From positions 48,638-112,637 of the forward strand of contig CAJUHJ010000010.1 in the NCBI GenBank assembly GCA_910586355.1: a stretch of DNA of 64,000 nt. Direction: 5' to 3'. Positions 1 to 9,069 of the stretch are shown here, piece after piece (the stretch's first letter is position 1; the number at the start of each line of letters is the position of its first letter). Under the pieces are notes generated by a model. The model was not told the origin of the DNA and searched no databases. It worked only from the letters and a program-made list of their open reading frames with translations. The translations under genes were made by a program, and so were the position numbers. The DNA comes from an uncultured Lachnospiraceae bacterium. GTDB lineage: Bacteria > Bacillota > Clostridia > Lachnospirales > Lachnospiraceae.

Positions 1-583
1 GAATGGTTAAAATACATCCCAATAAAAAACCAAAAAGAAGACCGCCAATATGTCCCCAGTTATCTACACCCGCCGTTGAAAAACCATAATACAAACTAAG
101 CGCCGCCATCCCAACTAAACCTTTCGTCGTCATTTTCTCTACTTTTCCTTTATTTAGGACAGCCCACGCAATCAAACCGCCAATAACACCAAATACACAT
201 CCAGAAGCTCCAGCAGAAACCACCTCGTCTGCTGCACGTAAATCTTCGTAAAAAGACAGCAAACTTCCGCCCATACCAGAGATAATATATAAAATTCCAA
301 AACTTACGCTTCCCATCACATATTCCAGCCGATAACCCATAATACCAAGCAGCAGCATATTATTGATTAAATGGTCTGCACCAAAATGAAGAAACATACA
401 GGTAAACAGTCTCCAATATTCTCCATTTTCTAAAATAAGCGGAGCATAGGACGCCCCATACTGAATCATAAAATCACTATCTAATGTTTCTCCCATAAAT
501 TCTAAAAGAATCCAAATGCAAACATTCAGAAGAATCAAAAAAATAGTAACAATCGGTAGTTTTCTCTGCACATCCGCTTCCAT
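1..583 (-). CDS. Rhomboid family intramembrane serine protease (C-terminus off window)
   Basis: Polytopic membrane protease expected to cleave transmembrane segments within the bilayer. The visible 194 residues read MEADVQRKLPIVTI at the start. They contain the rhomboid signatures HFGADHLINN (His71, Asn75), the nucleophile motif GASG (Ser127) and the second catalytic His in WGHIGG (His178), all set in hydrophobic helices. The ATG at 583 follows a GAAGGAAG ribosome site. The gene lies 58 bases downstream of the FHA gene on the same strand, so it could be the last gene of the Tad operon or a separate unit. The stop codon lies beyond base 1, so only the extreme C-terminus is missing. Confidence 0.9.
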   Translation of the reverse strand, partial: MEADVQRKLPIVTIFLILLNVCIWILLEFMGETLDSDFMIQYGASYAPLILENGEYWRLFTCMFLHFGADHLINNMLLLGIMGYRLEYVMGSVSFGILYIISGMGGSLLSFYEDLRAADEVVSAGASGCVFGVIGGLIAWAVLNKGKVEKMTTKGLVGMAALSLYYGFSTAGVDNWGHIGGLLFGFLLGCILTI

Positions 584-641
584 AAAAATCTTCCTTCTTT
601 TTTATTACATTATAAGGCATACTAGTAATTTTTCAAGTATT

Positions 642-1709
642 TTAAACGAAACGGTAATTCTCTTTTGCAAAAGAAATTTTATCATTTTTTACAAGAAGTA
701 CTTTTTCTTTGTAATTTAAAAGCTCTCCATTTCGGTATGTGCCATTTGTAGAATTCATATCTTCCAAATAATAACAATCATTTTCTTTTGTTATCCTGGC
801 ATGAACCCTGCTCACAGTATCATTATGAATAACGCCGTCTGTTTCCTCCCTATGGCTTCCAATCAAAAACATAGAAGATGCAATGACCATATTCTTCTCA
901 TCTCCCTCCCCTTCATATTTTAATTCACCTAATATCTGCTCTGTCTCACTCCCAAGAAATACAGTCGGATTTGAAGTTTCTGTCTGATAGTCCTCTGGTT
1001 CAAACTCATAGATTTCCTGCTCCATTTTTTTCTTCCTCTGCATTTTATCGAAAAAATATTGTATTATTTTTTTATCTTGTATCTTATCCTGTAATTTCTG
1101 CGGTACTTCCTTCATTATATTTCTTTCAGCAGATACTTTTTGAGGCTCTGTTTCTTCCCTGACGCAGACTGCATCCGCATCTTCAAATAAAATTTGAAGT
1201 ACTGATTCTAACTGTACATTTTCCTGTTGGCATAGTTCATATACTTCATAACATTTCTGCGTGCCCTCTTGTTCACTATGCGCCATATGGGATAAAAAAT
1301 ACTCCATAAAACTACGCAGTGAATCTTTTAATGAAATTTTTTCAAATGGCAGATAACAAAATAATATGTTCATTTTTTCAGAATCTATATAAATATGTTC
1401 TGGTATTAAAGAAATTCCGTTTTCCTCCAACATATATTCTCCTATCTGCTCTATGATTGCTGCCAATGAAGTAAAAAAAAGTTTTAAAAAACTGCTTCCC
1501 TGTTTTTTTATTTTTAACCAGTCATCTAAAGACTGTTTTCCACTAATATCGAACCAAAACTGCATACAATCGTCTAAATTGCTGATTTTAAGCGGTAGTA
1601 AACCGAAAATCTTGTTTTTTTCCAACATAGGATACTCAAATCCATCCATAACAACATTACTTTTCATTACCATATAACTTTTTCCCTGGCATCTTCTGTA
1701 TTCTGTCAT
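642..1709 (-). CDS. DUF6382/FHA domain-containing protein
   Basis: A 355-residue cytoplasmic protein. The C-terminal ~85 residues form a forkhead-associated domain with the expected motifs: GSHREE near the first strand, SRVHA, and NSTNGT before the last strands. FHA domains bind phosphothreonine peptides. The N-terminal ~170 residues match what I know as DUF6382, which often precedes FHA in Clostridia. A start 60 bases upstream is possible, but ATG at 1709 follows GGAGGAGTT and overlaps the preceding small TadE-like gene by 4 bases (ATGA), so I prefer it. The position at the end of a Tad operon suggests a phospho-dependent role in pilus assembly or secretion, which is inference. Confidence 0.8.
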   Translation of the reverse strand: MTEYRRCQGKSYMVMKSNVVMDGFEYPMLEKNKIFGLLPLKISNLDDCMQFWFDISGKQSLDDWLKIKKQGSSFLKLFFTSLAAIIEQIGEYMLEENGISLIPEHIYIDSEKMNILFCYLPFEKISLKDSLRSFMEYFLSHMAHSEQEGTQKCYEVYELCQQENVQLESVLQILFEDADAVCVREETEPQKVSAERNIMKEVPQKLQDKIQDKKIIQYFFDKMQRKKKMEQEIYEFEPEDYQTETSNPTVFLGSETEQILGELKYEGEGDEKNMVIASSMFLIGSHREETDGVIHNDTVSRVHARITKENDCYYLEDMNSTNGTYRNGELLNYKEKVLLVKNDKISFAKENYRFV

Positions 1710-1915
1710 TTTAACTCCTCCAAAATATTTCCTGCAAATTTTATATTCCGTACTTTTTCTTCTGCACAAAAAGTTTCATTCCAGCCGCATACAGATACCC
1801 TCTTTGTCTGGCTGTATAAATCATATCCCATAGAAACGGGAGTGTATAACGCAAACAATAACAACGGCAAAATAAGACACAATTCTACTGTATATGATGC
1901 TTCCTTTTTCTTCAT
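1706..1915 (-). CDS. Small TadE-like pseudopilin-type membrane protein
   Basis: About 69 residues with the TadE-type start: a short basic segment, then EASYTVELCLILPLLLFALY, a hydrophobic helix with a Glu at position +5 of the mature region. Such proteins are minor pseudopilins of Tad systems processed by prepilin peptidase. ATG at 1915 follows GAGGTG. A GTG at 1924 overlapping the upstream stop codon is the alternative. The gene is much shorter than ordinary TadE, so it is little more than a signal and anchor. Confidence 0.7.
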   Translation of the reverse strand: MKKKEASYTVELCLILPLLLFALYTPVSMGYDLYSQTKRVSVCGWNETFCAEEKVRNIKFAGNILEELK

Positions 1916-1920
1916 GTCTT

Positions 1921-2337
1921 TCACCTCATTATCATAAAACAGTAACTAATAAATAAAAATGGAATAAATGGGATTCTTTCACTTCTACTGTTACTTTTTA
2001 TGAAAACCAAAAACAATCCCCATATACCAGCTAAAGAAAAAGAAATGCACATCAAAAGAAGATTGTCTATTAAACCTAAATATAATCCCGTCAACATAAA
2101 TATAATACCATCTCCCATACCGATTCTGCCTTTTGTCAAGCGGCTGAGTATGAGAATGAAACTTCCTGCCAAAACACCTGTAAGCATTTCATATATGCTT
2201 TGATTCTGAAAAAACAAATGCAGTGATATTCCAATAATTCCAGAAAGTAATGTCACCATTACTGTTATTTTTTTCTCTCTAATATCCTCAATACTATGCA
2301 CCCCCAAAGTACCAAGTAAAACGCATGACTGTATCAT
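1921..2337 (-). CDS. A24 family prepilin peptidase, second copy in the Tad locus
   Basis: 138-residue polytopic protein of the short CpaA/TadV type. The two catalytic aspartates of type IV leader peptidases are visible: one in IEDIREKKI near residue 18 and one in GMGDG near residue 75 (the GxGD motif). It should cleave leader peptides of Flp and TadE-like proteins at the cytoplasmic face of the membrane. It lies 3 bases downstream of the large TadE-like gene and just before the small one. Another peptidase gene stands at the head of the same operon. ATG start follows AAGGGG. Confidence 0.82.
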   Translation of the reverse strand: MIQSCVLLGTLGVHSIEDIREKKITVMVTLLSGIIGISLHLFFQNQSIYEMLTGVLAGSFILILSRLTKGRIGMGDGIIFMLTGLYLGLIDNLLLMCISFSLAGIWGLFLVFIKSNSRSERIPFIPFLFISYCFMIMR

Positions 2338-2340
2338 AAT

Positions 2341-3174
2341 CTACCCCTTTCCACATTTACTGCATGGTGTTTTCTGTATTACCTCTGATAAACGAACTGC
2401 AAAAACCGTCCTCTTTATTTCACTGCAATTCTTTTTACTGTGAAACCGGTTTCCATATGTTGTTATATAGACTTCCATACCATCTGGATTCTTATTCTTC
2501 ATACACTTGCTGCATGAATAATATTTTTCGCCATTGAAATTCCGAAGTTTTGCAATTTCGCTACCTTTTGTTCCTGTAACAGACAATTTGATATAACTGC
2601 ATTCTCTTTTCCTATGATAAACGCTTCCATTCGTTGTAACATAAACAATTACTTCGTTAAGTTCTTCATTTTTTTCACCTATCCATTTTCTGCATTTTAA
2701 TCTTTGTGTAAAATGTAATTTTAGTTTACCAAATAATCCAAATGGAACCTGTATTTGATAATCTGCCTGCAGGCAGATGTAATCTCCTGAGAAATCAGAA
2801 TGTTTAATTGAAATTCCAGTTTTACCGCCTTTTACAAATCGTTCTGCCACAGAATCCCGATTTAGATTTTTCATTAGCAATGCTTTTGCGGCTAGATATT
2901 CACCCGGCGTTTCCTTCTCTGTACAACATTCTAACACGGAAAGTTCCCGCCCTGCAGAAAGCATCGCATTTCCTACCTCCTGCTGTACCGCAAGTAATTG
3001 AAAGAACAATAAGAGTACTGCCATAAAACCTATAAAGAAAGGAATGACTACAGCAGCTTCCACCATATAAGATGCTTGCATACGGATACAAAACGGTGCC
3101 TCTTTTTGTGTATAGTGGCTTACAGGCAGAGAGATTTTTCTTTTTATAGTAGAGGCACCCTCCTGTATCCGCAT
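2341..3174 (-). CDS. TadE-like pseudopilin with duplicated C-terminal Cys/His modules
   Basis: 277 residues from the ATG at 3174, which follows AAGGAGG; an earlier in-frame start would overlap the upstream gene by 59 bases. The TadE segment is ASYMVEAAVVIPFFIGF with a long hydrophobic helix. The last ~104 residues hold two copies of a module: VYVTTNGSVYHRKRECSYIK ending in CSKC, then VYITTYGNRFHSKKNCSEIK ending in CSKC. Each has one His, one Cys and a CxxC, the pattern of the Ada-like zinc-binding domain found in several secreted Firmicute proteins. It is probably a minor pilin or tip protein whose modules bind metal outside the cell; that location is inference. Confidence 0.8.
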   Translation of the reverse strand: MRIQEGASTIKRKISLPVSHYTQKEAPFCIRMQASYMVEAAVVIPFFIGFMAVLLLFFQLLAVQQEVGNAMLSAGRELSVLECCTEKETPGEYLAAKALLMKNLNRDSVAERFVKGGKTGISIKHSDFSGDYICLQADYQIQVPFGLFGKLKLHFTQRLKCRKWIGEKNEELNEVIVYVTTNGSVYHRKRECSYIKLSVTGTKGSEIAKLRNFNGEKYYSCSKCMKNKNPDGMEVYITTYGNRFHSKKNCSEIKRTVFAVRLSEVIQKTPCSKCGKG

Positions 3175-3187
3175 TTTTAATACCTCC

Positions 3188-4654
3188 TTATTCCCCATAC
3201 ATATACTCCGTCTGTTCTTTAAATTGATATTTTCCAATTGTATCATTATGAAACATTCCTAAAAATAATGTTTCCGCACTAAATTCTGTCTTTAATTTTA
3301 TTCCCGTAATCATATGATCCATTCTGCAGTCAGAAAAACCTTTTATATTTTGCATATCCCATTCCATCAAATCCATACTTCGATATGCAATTTGTTTCAC
3401 TGTTTTTCCATACAGAAAGACATTCAAATAATCCTCATATTTTAACCCATTTGATTCCTGAGCGGTTTCACCTGAAAGTACAGCTCCTAAATTAGACAAC
3501 TGTGTTTTCCATCCCACAGAATTTTTCATAATCGGTATTTTACCTCCCGAAAGCAGGCTTTTTACATCATAAATACTTTCTGCATATGCCCACGCTGCTA
3601 AAAGTCCCTGTTTCACAACTGCAATAACCGCCGGGTTTACAGAAACTCCTGCAATTATTGTTGCGGCGGCGAGCGCTTCTGCCTTTTTTTCCTCATCTGT
3701 CTGTAAATATAAATAATTCATTCCTTCCCGCAATAAAAGCAATTTATTTACAGTTTTCTCTAAATTTTTTTTATCGCTGCCCTTTCCACATATCAAATAT
3801 TCCATTCCATAGGAAAACGCGCCATCTTCTTTTGGATTTACTACATTCCCGACATATGTTTTTACAAATTCCTGCATTAAAATTTTTTCATACCAGCCAC
3901 AATTTACTCTCTGATGATAGGTCCCTTTTGAAATATCCCTTTTCATTAAACAGTTGTCCACGGAGACTTCTTTTTCCGATATTGTTATCCACGAAGGAAC
4001 AACAATTCCTAATATCCCTCGTTTTTTGATTTCTCTGACCGTATCAATGGGATTTTCCATTACAGGTCCCGTCGGTGTTACATCTTCTTGATCCTTTTGT
4101 TCTGTAAGTGTATCTAATGTACTTTTTGCATCCTCCATATAAATATCCGGACTTTTTTCCGGCTCATTTTTTGACGTGACACTTTTTATTTGATTCATTA
4201 GTTTTTCTGCAGCGCGGACTCCAATTTCTTGTTTCATACTATTTGCCGCCTGCTTTTCGAAAATCTTCCCATTTGCATCTGTTGCCAGACAATATTCTGT
4301 AATTTCAACATTTTTTGAATCCATATGATACATTTGAATACCTTTTGAGGTTCCAGAAAGTATAAGATTATCATTCAAAAACAAGGTAAGTTTATCTTCT
4401 GCTGTTTTTATATCCAGTTTTTTTCTGCCAAAACTTCCATCTAAAAAGAACATATGATATTCTTCTAATAAAAATGGCTGATAGCCAGCAAATAAAGATT
4501 CTGCTGTTAAATTGCTCCATTCTTTGGCATCTGACTTTAAGCCTTCATAACGTGCAGCCTCTAATAATCCTAAAATCAACGCTGCCATCACTGTCAATAC
4601 AAAACAAAGCCAGACTGTGATAGAACCTTCCCTTTTATCCTTGAAAATTATCAT
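3188..4654 (-). CDS. DUF5702 domain-containing Tad-locus protein
   Basis: 488 residues with an N-terminal pseudopilin-like segment, GSITVWLCFVLTVMAALILG, followed by a long soluble region with internal deletions and insertions typical of surface proteins. The family (DUF5702) accompanies Tad pili in Lachnospiraceae; its function is unknown. The start overlaps the stop of the Flp pilin gene by 4 bases, so translation is probably coupled. It may be a large minor pilin or assembly factor on the outer face of the membrane. Confidence 0.75.
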   Translation of the reverse strand: MIIFKDKREGSITVWLCFVLTVMAALILGLLEAARYEGLKSDAKEWSNLTAESLFAGYQPFLLEEYHMFFLDGSFGRKKLDIKTAEDKLTLFLNDNLILSGTSKGIQMYHMDSKNVEITEYCLATDANGKIFEKQAANSMKQEIGVRAAEKLMNQIKSVTSKNEPEKSPDIYMEDAKSTLDTLTEQKDQEDVTPTGPVMENPIDTVREIKKRGILGIVVPSWITISEKEVSVDNCLMKRDISKGTYHQRVNCGWYEKILMQEFVKTYVGNVVNPKEDGAFSYGMEYLICGKGSDKKNLEKTVNKLLLLREGMNYLYLQTDEEKKAEALAAATIIAGVSVNPAVIAVVKQGLLAAWAYAESIYDVKSLLSGGKIPIMKNSVGWKTQLSNLGAVLSGETAQESNGLKYEDYLNVFLYGKTVKQIAYRSMDLMEWDMQNIKGFSDCRMDHMITGIKLKTEFSAETLFLGMFHNDTIGKYQFKEQTEYMYGE

Positions 4655-4821
4655 TTTACAGCCTTAGCTTTCTTTTCCACCGAATCTAAAAGATCTTTCA
4701 CTAAAGACTGCAATTGTTTCCGGAATATCACAACTGCCCCAATTAATACGACCAGAATCAATATCACTTCTACTACGCCGTTTGCATCTTCTTCCTTTAA
4801 AAATTCATTCCATTTTCTCAT
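4651..4821 (-). CDS. flp: Flp1-family type IVb pilin, major Tad pilin
   Basis: A 56-residue ORF. It starts MRKWNEFLKEEDANGVVEV and continues into a hydrophobic helix (ILILVVLIGAVVIF), ending in a basic amphipathic tail. This is the Flp layout: short leader, Glu at +5 of the mature protein (VVEV), hydrophobic core. It should be the pilus subunit, extracted by the TadA/B/C machine after leader cleavage. ATG follows AGGAAGA. It sits between tadC and the DUF5702 gene, overlapping the latter by 4 bases. Confidence 0.85.
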   Translation of the reverse strand: MRKWNEFLKEEDANGVVEVILILVVLIGAVVIFRKQLQSLVKDLLDSVEKKAKAVK

Positions 4822-4833
4822 TTTCTTCCTCCA

Positions 4834-6114
4834 CTATTTATAAATTGATAGAAATGCGGGAATAATTACAATTCCCATAACTATGACAAGCATTATCATC
4901 ATTGGAACAAGCATTTTCGTGCCTGCTTCTTCCCCAAGCCTGCGTGCCGTATTCTTTCGCTCTACAAAAACTCTGTCTGCTTCTTCATTTAATTGTTCCA
5001 TTAATTTAAAATTTCCTATTTTCTGTCCCAAAACGAGCAGAGAAACCAGTTTTCGGTACGGCTGGAGATTACAAGATTCTGAAAAACGCTGATATGCCCG
5101 CAGTTCTCCCATGCCGTTATCCAATTCACAAATCATCTGATATAGTTCTTCGTATACTATCTCTTCTCTTCCTCCTGCTTCTTTTCTCTTTAAATACATT
5201 TGATTCATTTTCCTCATTGCTCCAGAAATCGTCATGCCCGCCCCTAATAGAAGTGATAATTTACTGACAAATTCAGGATAAGAAAGCAGCAGTTTTCTTT
5301 TTCTGTTTTGCAATTTCTTTTCTTTTTTTTCTTTTTCTGCATATGCTGCTGCCAAAGCAGCCAAAAGACCCAAACCCAATAGTTCTATTGACTGAAAAGA
5401 TTTTGTTTCTTTCCATTCAATTTTCTGGCCGTCTATCCTATTTGGTAATGTAACAAAGTTTTTCGTCTCTTCCTGTAATGCAATATGCTCTTGAATTTTT
5501 AAAGCCAGCTCCTCCTGCCTGCTTTTTTTCATCGGTATAATTTGAAAAGAAAAACGATAACTTTCTTCCGATTCTCCACAACTTAAAAGAACAAACGCTT
5601 CAATTTTCTCTTTGCTTCGTTTCAATGCCTGCTGATAAATTTCACCTTCTTCAGAAATGATTTCATTATCAGAAAAAATCCATTCTGCAGAAACAGCCCC
5701 ATTCTGATAACTGTCAAATATCACTGGATTTGTAACAATTTCTTGAAAAGAATCATTTTGTCCACAAAAAGTATCCTCAATTTCTTTCTTTGAAGCAGAA
5801 ATTAGCTCCATCTCCTTCTTTTTCGTGTACTTTTGTTCTGGTATTGTAAGAATCACCGGATATTGTGCTTCTTCCCTGGGCAGATATGCAAAAGCCTCTG
5901 TTTCAAGTTCTCCGCCTCCAGGTACATTTCTTGCAATTTGTCCTGACATATCCTGGCCGTCCCCCAATGCAGACATCATTTCTGACAAAAATCCCAGTAT
6001 ACTAAACAGTAATACAATTCTGCATGGACTCCGAATATTCTGCCAGAAGGACTTTTTTTGAAGTACTGCAGACATAAACAGCAATACTATAACCATTCCT
6101 CCGCATAACACCAT
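4834..6114 (-). CDS. tadC: TadC-like type II secretion system F-family platform protein
   Basis: 426 residues from ATG 6114, which follows GGAGGTATAGA; longer reading frames upstream run into tadB and are unlikely. N-terminal transmembrane helix, a ~200-residue variable region, another helix, then the T2SSF core (SLLLGAGMTISGAMRKM, with the C-terminal motif ARRLGEEAGTKMLVP) and a final hydrophobic helix. It pairs with TadB to form the inner-membrane platform on which TadA pushes pilin into the filament. The gap to tadB is 2 bases. Confidence 0.85.
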   Translation of the reverse strand: MVLCGGMVIVLLFMSAVLQKKSFWQNIRSPCRIVLLFSILGFLSEMMSALGDGQDMSGQIARNVPGGGELETEAFAYLPREEAQYPVILTIPEQKYTKKKEMELISASKKEIEDTFCGQNDSFQEIVTNPVIFDSYQNGAVSAEWIFSDNEIISEEGEIYQQALKRSKEKIEAFVLLSCGESEESYRFSFQIIPMKKSRQEELALKIQEHIALQEETKNFVTLPNRIDGQKIEWKETKSFQSIELLGLGLLAALAAAYAEKEKKEKKLQNRKRKLLLSYPEFVSKLSLLLGAGMTISGAMRKMNQMYLKRKEAGGREEIVYEELYQMICELDNGMGELRAYQRFSESCNLQPYRKLVSLLVLGQKIGNFKLMEQLNEEADRVFVERKNTARRLGEEAGTKMLVPMMIMLVIVMGIVIIPAFLSIYK

Positions 6115-6116
6115 TT

Positions 6117-6887
6117 CTATACCTCCACATCCACAATTTTCATTCCCAGATAAAACGCAGCCGCATAAAGAATCATTGCCGTTGTCATAATACATACGCC
6201 AAGTACATTTCCATACAAAACTCCAATAAATTCCGGTGAAGTAATGCGAAAAAACAATAATATTCCAACAGGAATAACACACATTACTTTCTGCTCCAAT
6301 GCTTTTTCTGCCATTACTGTGTGAATCTCTTCCATAACTTCAATCTTGTCGCAAATTCTTTCAATCGACGTCGAAATAATCTGAATAAAATCTCCGCCTC
6401 CACGCTTTGCGTAGCTAATAATTTCAACAAAATTTTCAATATCTTCACTGTTGCTTTCTGAAGCGAAATCTTTTAAAATACGCTCTATTGGTTCTTTTAA
6501 TCCCAAACGCTTTTCCATTCCACCCAGACGCCGAAGCAATATAGATTCTTCTCCATACAATTGCCGCATATCTTTTAATCCTGTCAGAAATGAACGTTCT
6601 ATTGCATTGCCGGCTGATAACGCTCCGCTGACTGCATACAAATAATCTTTAAATTCTAAATTTATCCGTTTTATTTCTTTTTTCTTCTCTTCTTCCTTTA
6701 AAAACTTTCCCGAAAGATATAATAAAATTGGAAAAAAACAAATTCCCCACAGTGAATTGTAAAATAATAACGCTATGACTCCGCTTATCAAAACTGCAAT
6801 TCCAATCTGTATAAAAATGCTCTTTTTTCCTAAAATCCTGCCGCTTCCCATTTTTCTTTGTGCTTCAATTCTCCTGTTTTTTCCCAT
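6117..6887 (-). CDS. tadB: TadB-like type II secretion system F-family platform protein
   Basis: 256 residues. Two N-terminal membrane helices, a cytoplasmic T2SSF domain (FKDYLYAVSGALSAGNAIERSF; IISYAKRGGGDFIQII) and two C-terminal helices. Partner of TadC in the pilus assembly platform. The start is uncertain: ATG 6887 has a weak AAAGGA upstream and overlaps tadA by 58 bases, while ATG 6851 overlaps by 22 bases but lacks a good ribosome site. Confidence 0.85.
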   Translation of the reverse strand: MGKNRRIEAQRKMGSGRILGKKSIFIQIGIAVLISGVIALLFYNSLWGICFFPILLYLSGKFLKEEEKKKEIKRINLEFKDYLYAVSGALSAGNAIERSFLTGLKDMRQLYGEESILLRRLGGMEKRLGLKEPIERILKDFASESNSEDIENFVEIISYAKRGGGDFIQIISTSIERICDKIEVMEEIHTVMAEKALEQKVMCVIPVGILLFFRITSPEFIGVLYGNVLGVCIMTTAMILYAAAFYLGMKIVDVEV

Positions 6888-8092
6888 TTGCCGTAGATTT
6901 TTCCTTTCTTTTCACCACATTCTGCAAAGCGATACAATACATTTAATTTTATTTCTCCATTTATCACCCCTTCTAACTCAGCAATTTCCAATAATTTACG
7001 GCTTTTATCCCGCAGTCTTCCCAAATGAATAAACAAATCAATCCCTGATGCAATTTGACCGCGTATAGCAGAGACTGGAAGCTCCATACCCATTAATACC
7101 ATTGTTTCAAGACGGCAAATCATATCGTATGTGCTATTGGCATGTCCCGTTCCAAGACTTCCTGAATGGCCCGTATTATTGGCGCTTAAAAGATCAATTG
7201 CTTCCGCGCCCCTACATTCCCCCACAATCAAACGAGAAGGCCTCATACGGAGCGCTGTTTTTATCAATTCCCGGATTCCGATGGATTCCACTCCTTCAAA
7301 TCCAGCTGTCCTTGTCTCTAAACGGACTAAATTTTTAATTCCATTTAACTGCAGCTCCGCGGAATCTTCAATTGTAATTACACGTTCTTCTTTTGGAATA
7401 AATTCTGACAGTGCATTTAGAAAAGTTGTCTTTCCTGAACCAGTTCCGCCTGATACAAAAATGTTATATCCAGCTTTCACTAATTTCTCTAAAAATACAG
7501 CAATTTCTTTTGATAAAGAGCCGTAAGACAATAATTTATCCATATTCATGGGCTCTTTTGAGAATTTACGAATTGATATAGATGAACCGCCTAAAGAAAT
7601 GGGATGTAAAACAATATTCACTCTCGAACCGTCAACAAGTCTTGTATCTACAATGGGAGATGCCTCATTTACCATTCGGTTTCCAAAAGCACAAATGGCT
7701 TGTATCAAATCAGATAACTCCTCTTCTCCTGAAAATGTCTTTGGAAATGTATAAAGCTCCCCGGCTTTTTCATAAAAAATATAATTTGGCCCATTCACTA
7801 AAATTTCAGTAACTTCTTCATCTTCTATTAGCTCCTGTAAAACACCAAATTTGCGGAAAGAATCAAATACTGCCTGTGCATACTCCTTTCTTTTTTGAAA
7901 AGATAAAATCTTACGTTTATCTCTTTTTTGAAGTTCTTCTTCAATGCAGGTTTTAAGTTCTAAGTCAGAAAGTTCTTTTCTTCTTTCAAGTTCTTTCAGC
8001 ACTGCTTCTTTGATTGCAAGATATCCTCTCCCTTCACTCAATTTCTGCTCCCCCATACAGGCATCTGCGGATATAATCTCCCATTCCTCCAT
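6830..8092 (-). CDS. tadA: TadA/CpaF-type pilus assembly ATPase
   Basis: 420 residues. Secretion ATPase that drives Flp pilus extension as a cytoplasmic hexamer. Walker A is GGTGSGKT; the following motifs IVGECRGAEAIDLL (Walker B) and SLGTGHANS (His box) are intact. The N-terminal ~100 residues are the linker domain of CpaF proteins. ATG 8092 follows GGAGG at a 5-base spacing; this overlaps the end of tadZ by 59 bases. A start at 8134 or 8056 cannot be excluded. Confidence 0.9.
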   Translation of the reverse strand: MEEWEIISADACMGEQKLSEGRGYLAIKEAVLKELERRKELSDLELKTCIEEELQKRDKRKILSFQKRKEYAQAVFDSFRKFGVLQELIEDEEVTEILVNGPNYIFYEKAGELYTFPKTFSGEEELSDLIQAICAFGNRMVNEASPIVDTRLVDGSRVNIVLHPISLGGSSISIRKFSKEPMNMDKLLSYGSLSKEIAVFLEKLVKAGYNIFVSGGTGSGKTTFLNALSEFIPKEERVITIEDSAELQLNGIKNLVRLETRTAGFEGVESIGIRELIKTALRMRPSRLIVGECRGAEAIDLLSANNTGHSGSLGTGHANSTYDMICRLETMVLMGMELPVSAIRGQIASGIDLFIHLGRLRDKSRKLLEIAELEGVINGEIKLNVLYRFAECGEKKGKIYGKWEKTGELKHKEKWEAAGF

Positions 8093-9047
8093 ATAATCCT
8101 CCATCCAAGGGATTTCCTTCCTCCAGATAAGCAATGCGTTCTGGAAGCAGAATCCGATTCATATGAGCCATTGTATGGCCTCCCTCTTTTTTTAAATATT
8201 CTAAAAATTCATCTATCCGATACCTGTTTATCATTCCTTCTCTTCCCAGACAATAAAAGCTGCTAAATACTGGCAACATTTCCGCAAATCCCAGAAATAC
8301 CATTCCAAAATCAATAAGAATTACGTCATAGCCGCTTTGTTTTTTTAACGCCATAAACAATTGTTCAAATAATGGTTTTGAAATTTCTGATAAATGTTCT
8401 GGATTTACTACTGGCGGAATATAGTCAAAATTCCGGTACGTCTGTCGGATTCGATGCAGGCCAGCCGTAAAATCATGTTCTTCCTGCATCATGCCATAAA
8501 TCAAATCTCCTATATCTTCCGTAATATCCCCCTTCACCAGCTGATAAAATCCGCTATGCTCCATTAGATTGATATATAAAACTTTTTGAGATTCTCCAAA
8601 AATCTGCGCCATCGTCATACTGAATATCATTTGGCTTTCATGGTGAACCGGAGAATATACTCCGATTAACTCCGCTGTATTTTCTGGAAACCTCCCATCC
8701 TCTTTTTCTGACTCTTTCCAAAGCATTGATGAAATCTGGCAAAACAGCTTTTTCACTGACTGATATTTTGAAACAAAAAGACTATCCTTTGTCAACTCAT
8801 CGCGTTCTCCTTCACAAAGAAGTATTTTTTTTGCACAAGACTTGTAGTTTTCTAATTTATGCCAGAATGAAAGCGTCATAACGATTGCATCAAATACTGT
8901 CTCTTCCTCTGCCTTATCCAAAAAAATTTCAACTTTTGAAAATGTCCAAATTTTGAAAAACTTTTCATTTTTACAAACAAAATAACCTTTTAACTGCTCT
9001 AAATATGCTTCTTCTTCATCTAAAACTGCAATTTTTAATTGAACCAA
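8034..9047 (-). CDS. tadZ: TadZ/CpaE-like pilus localisation protein with degenerate P-loop
   Basis: 337 residues starting at a TTG codon (9047) behind GGAGG. The N-terminal ~110 residues look like the atypical receiver domain of TadZ/CpaE. The rest follows the MinD/ParA fold: GVYSPVHHESQMIFSMTMAQ stands where the P-loop should be but has no GKT, and DVILIDFGM matches the Walker B strand. TadZ proteins place the Tad machine at a cell pole. Loss of the P-loop Lys suggests it binds nucleotide poorly or not at all. The position between the first peptidase and tadA fits. Confidence 0.8.
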   Translation of the reverse strand: MVQLKIAVLDEEEAYLEQLKGYFVCKNEKFFKIWTFSKVEIFLDKAEEETVFDAIVMTLSFWHKLENYKSCAKKILLCEGERDELTKDSLFVSKYQSVKKLFCQISSMLWKESEKEDGRFPENTAELIGVYSPVHHESQMIFSMTMAQIFGESQKVLYINLMEHSGFYQLVKGDITEDIGDLIYGMMQEEHDFTAGLHRIRQTYRNFDYIPPVVNPEHLSEISKPLFEQLFMALKKQSGYDVILIDFGMVFLGFAEMLPVFSSFYCLGREGMINRYRIDEFLEYLKKEGGHTMAHMNRILLPERIAYLEEGNPLDGGLYGGMGDYIRRCLYGGAEIE

Positions 9048-9069
9048 CCATACACCTCCGTTTTCTTTT

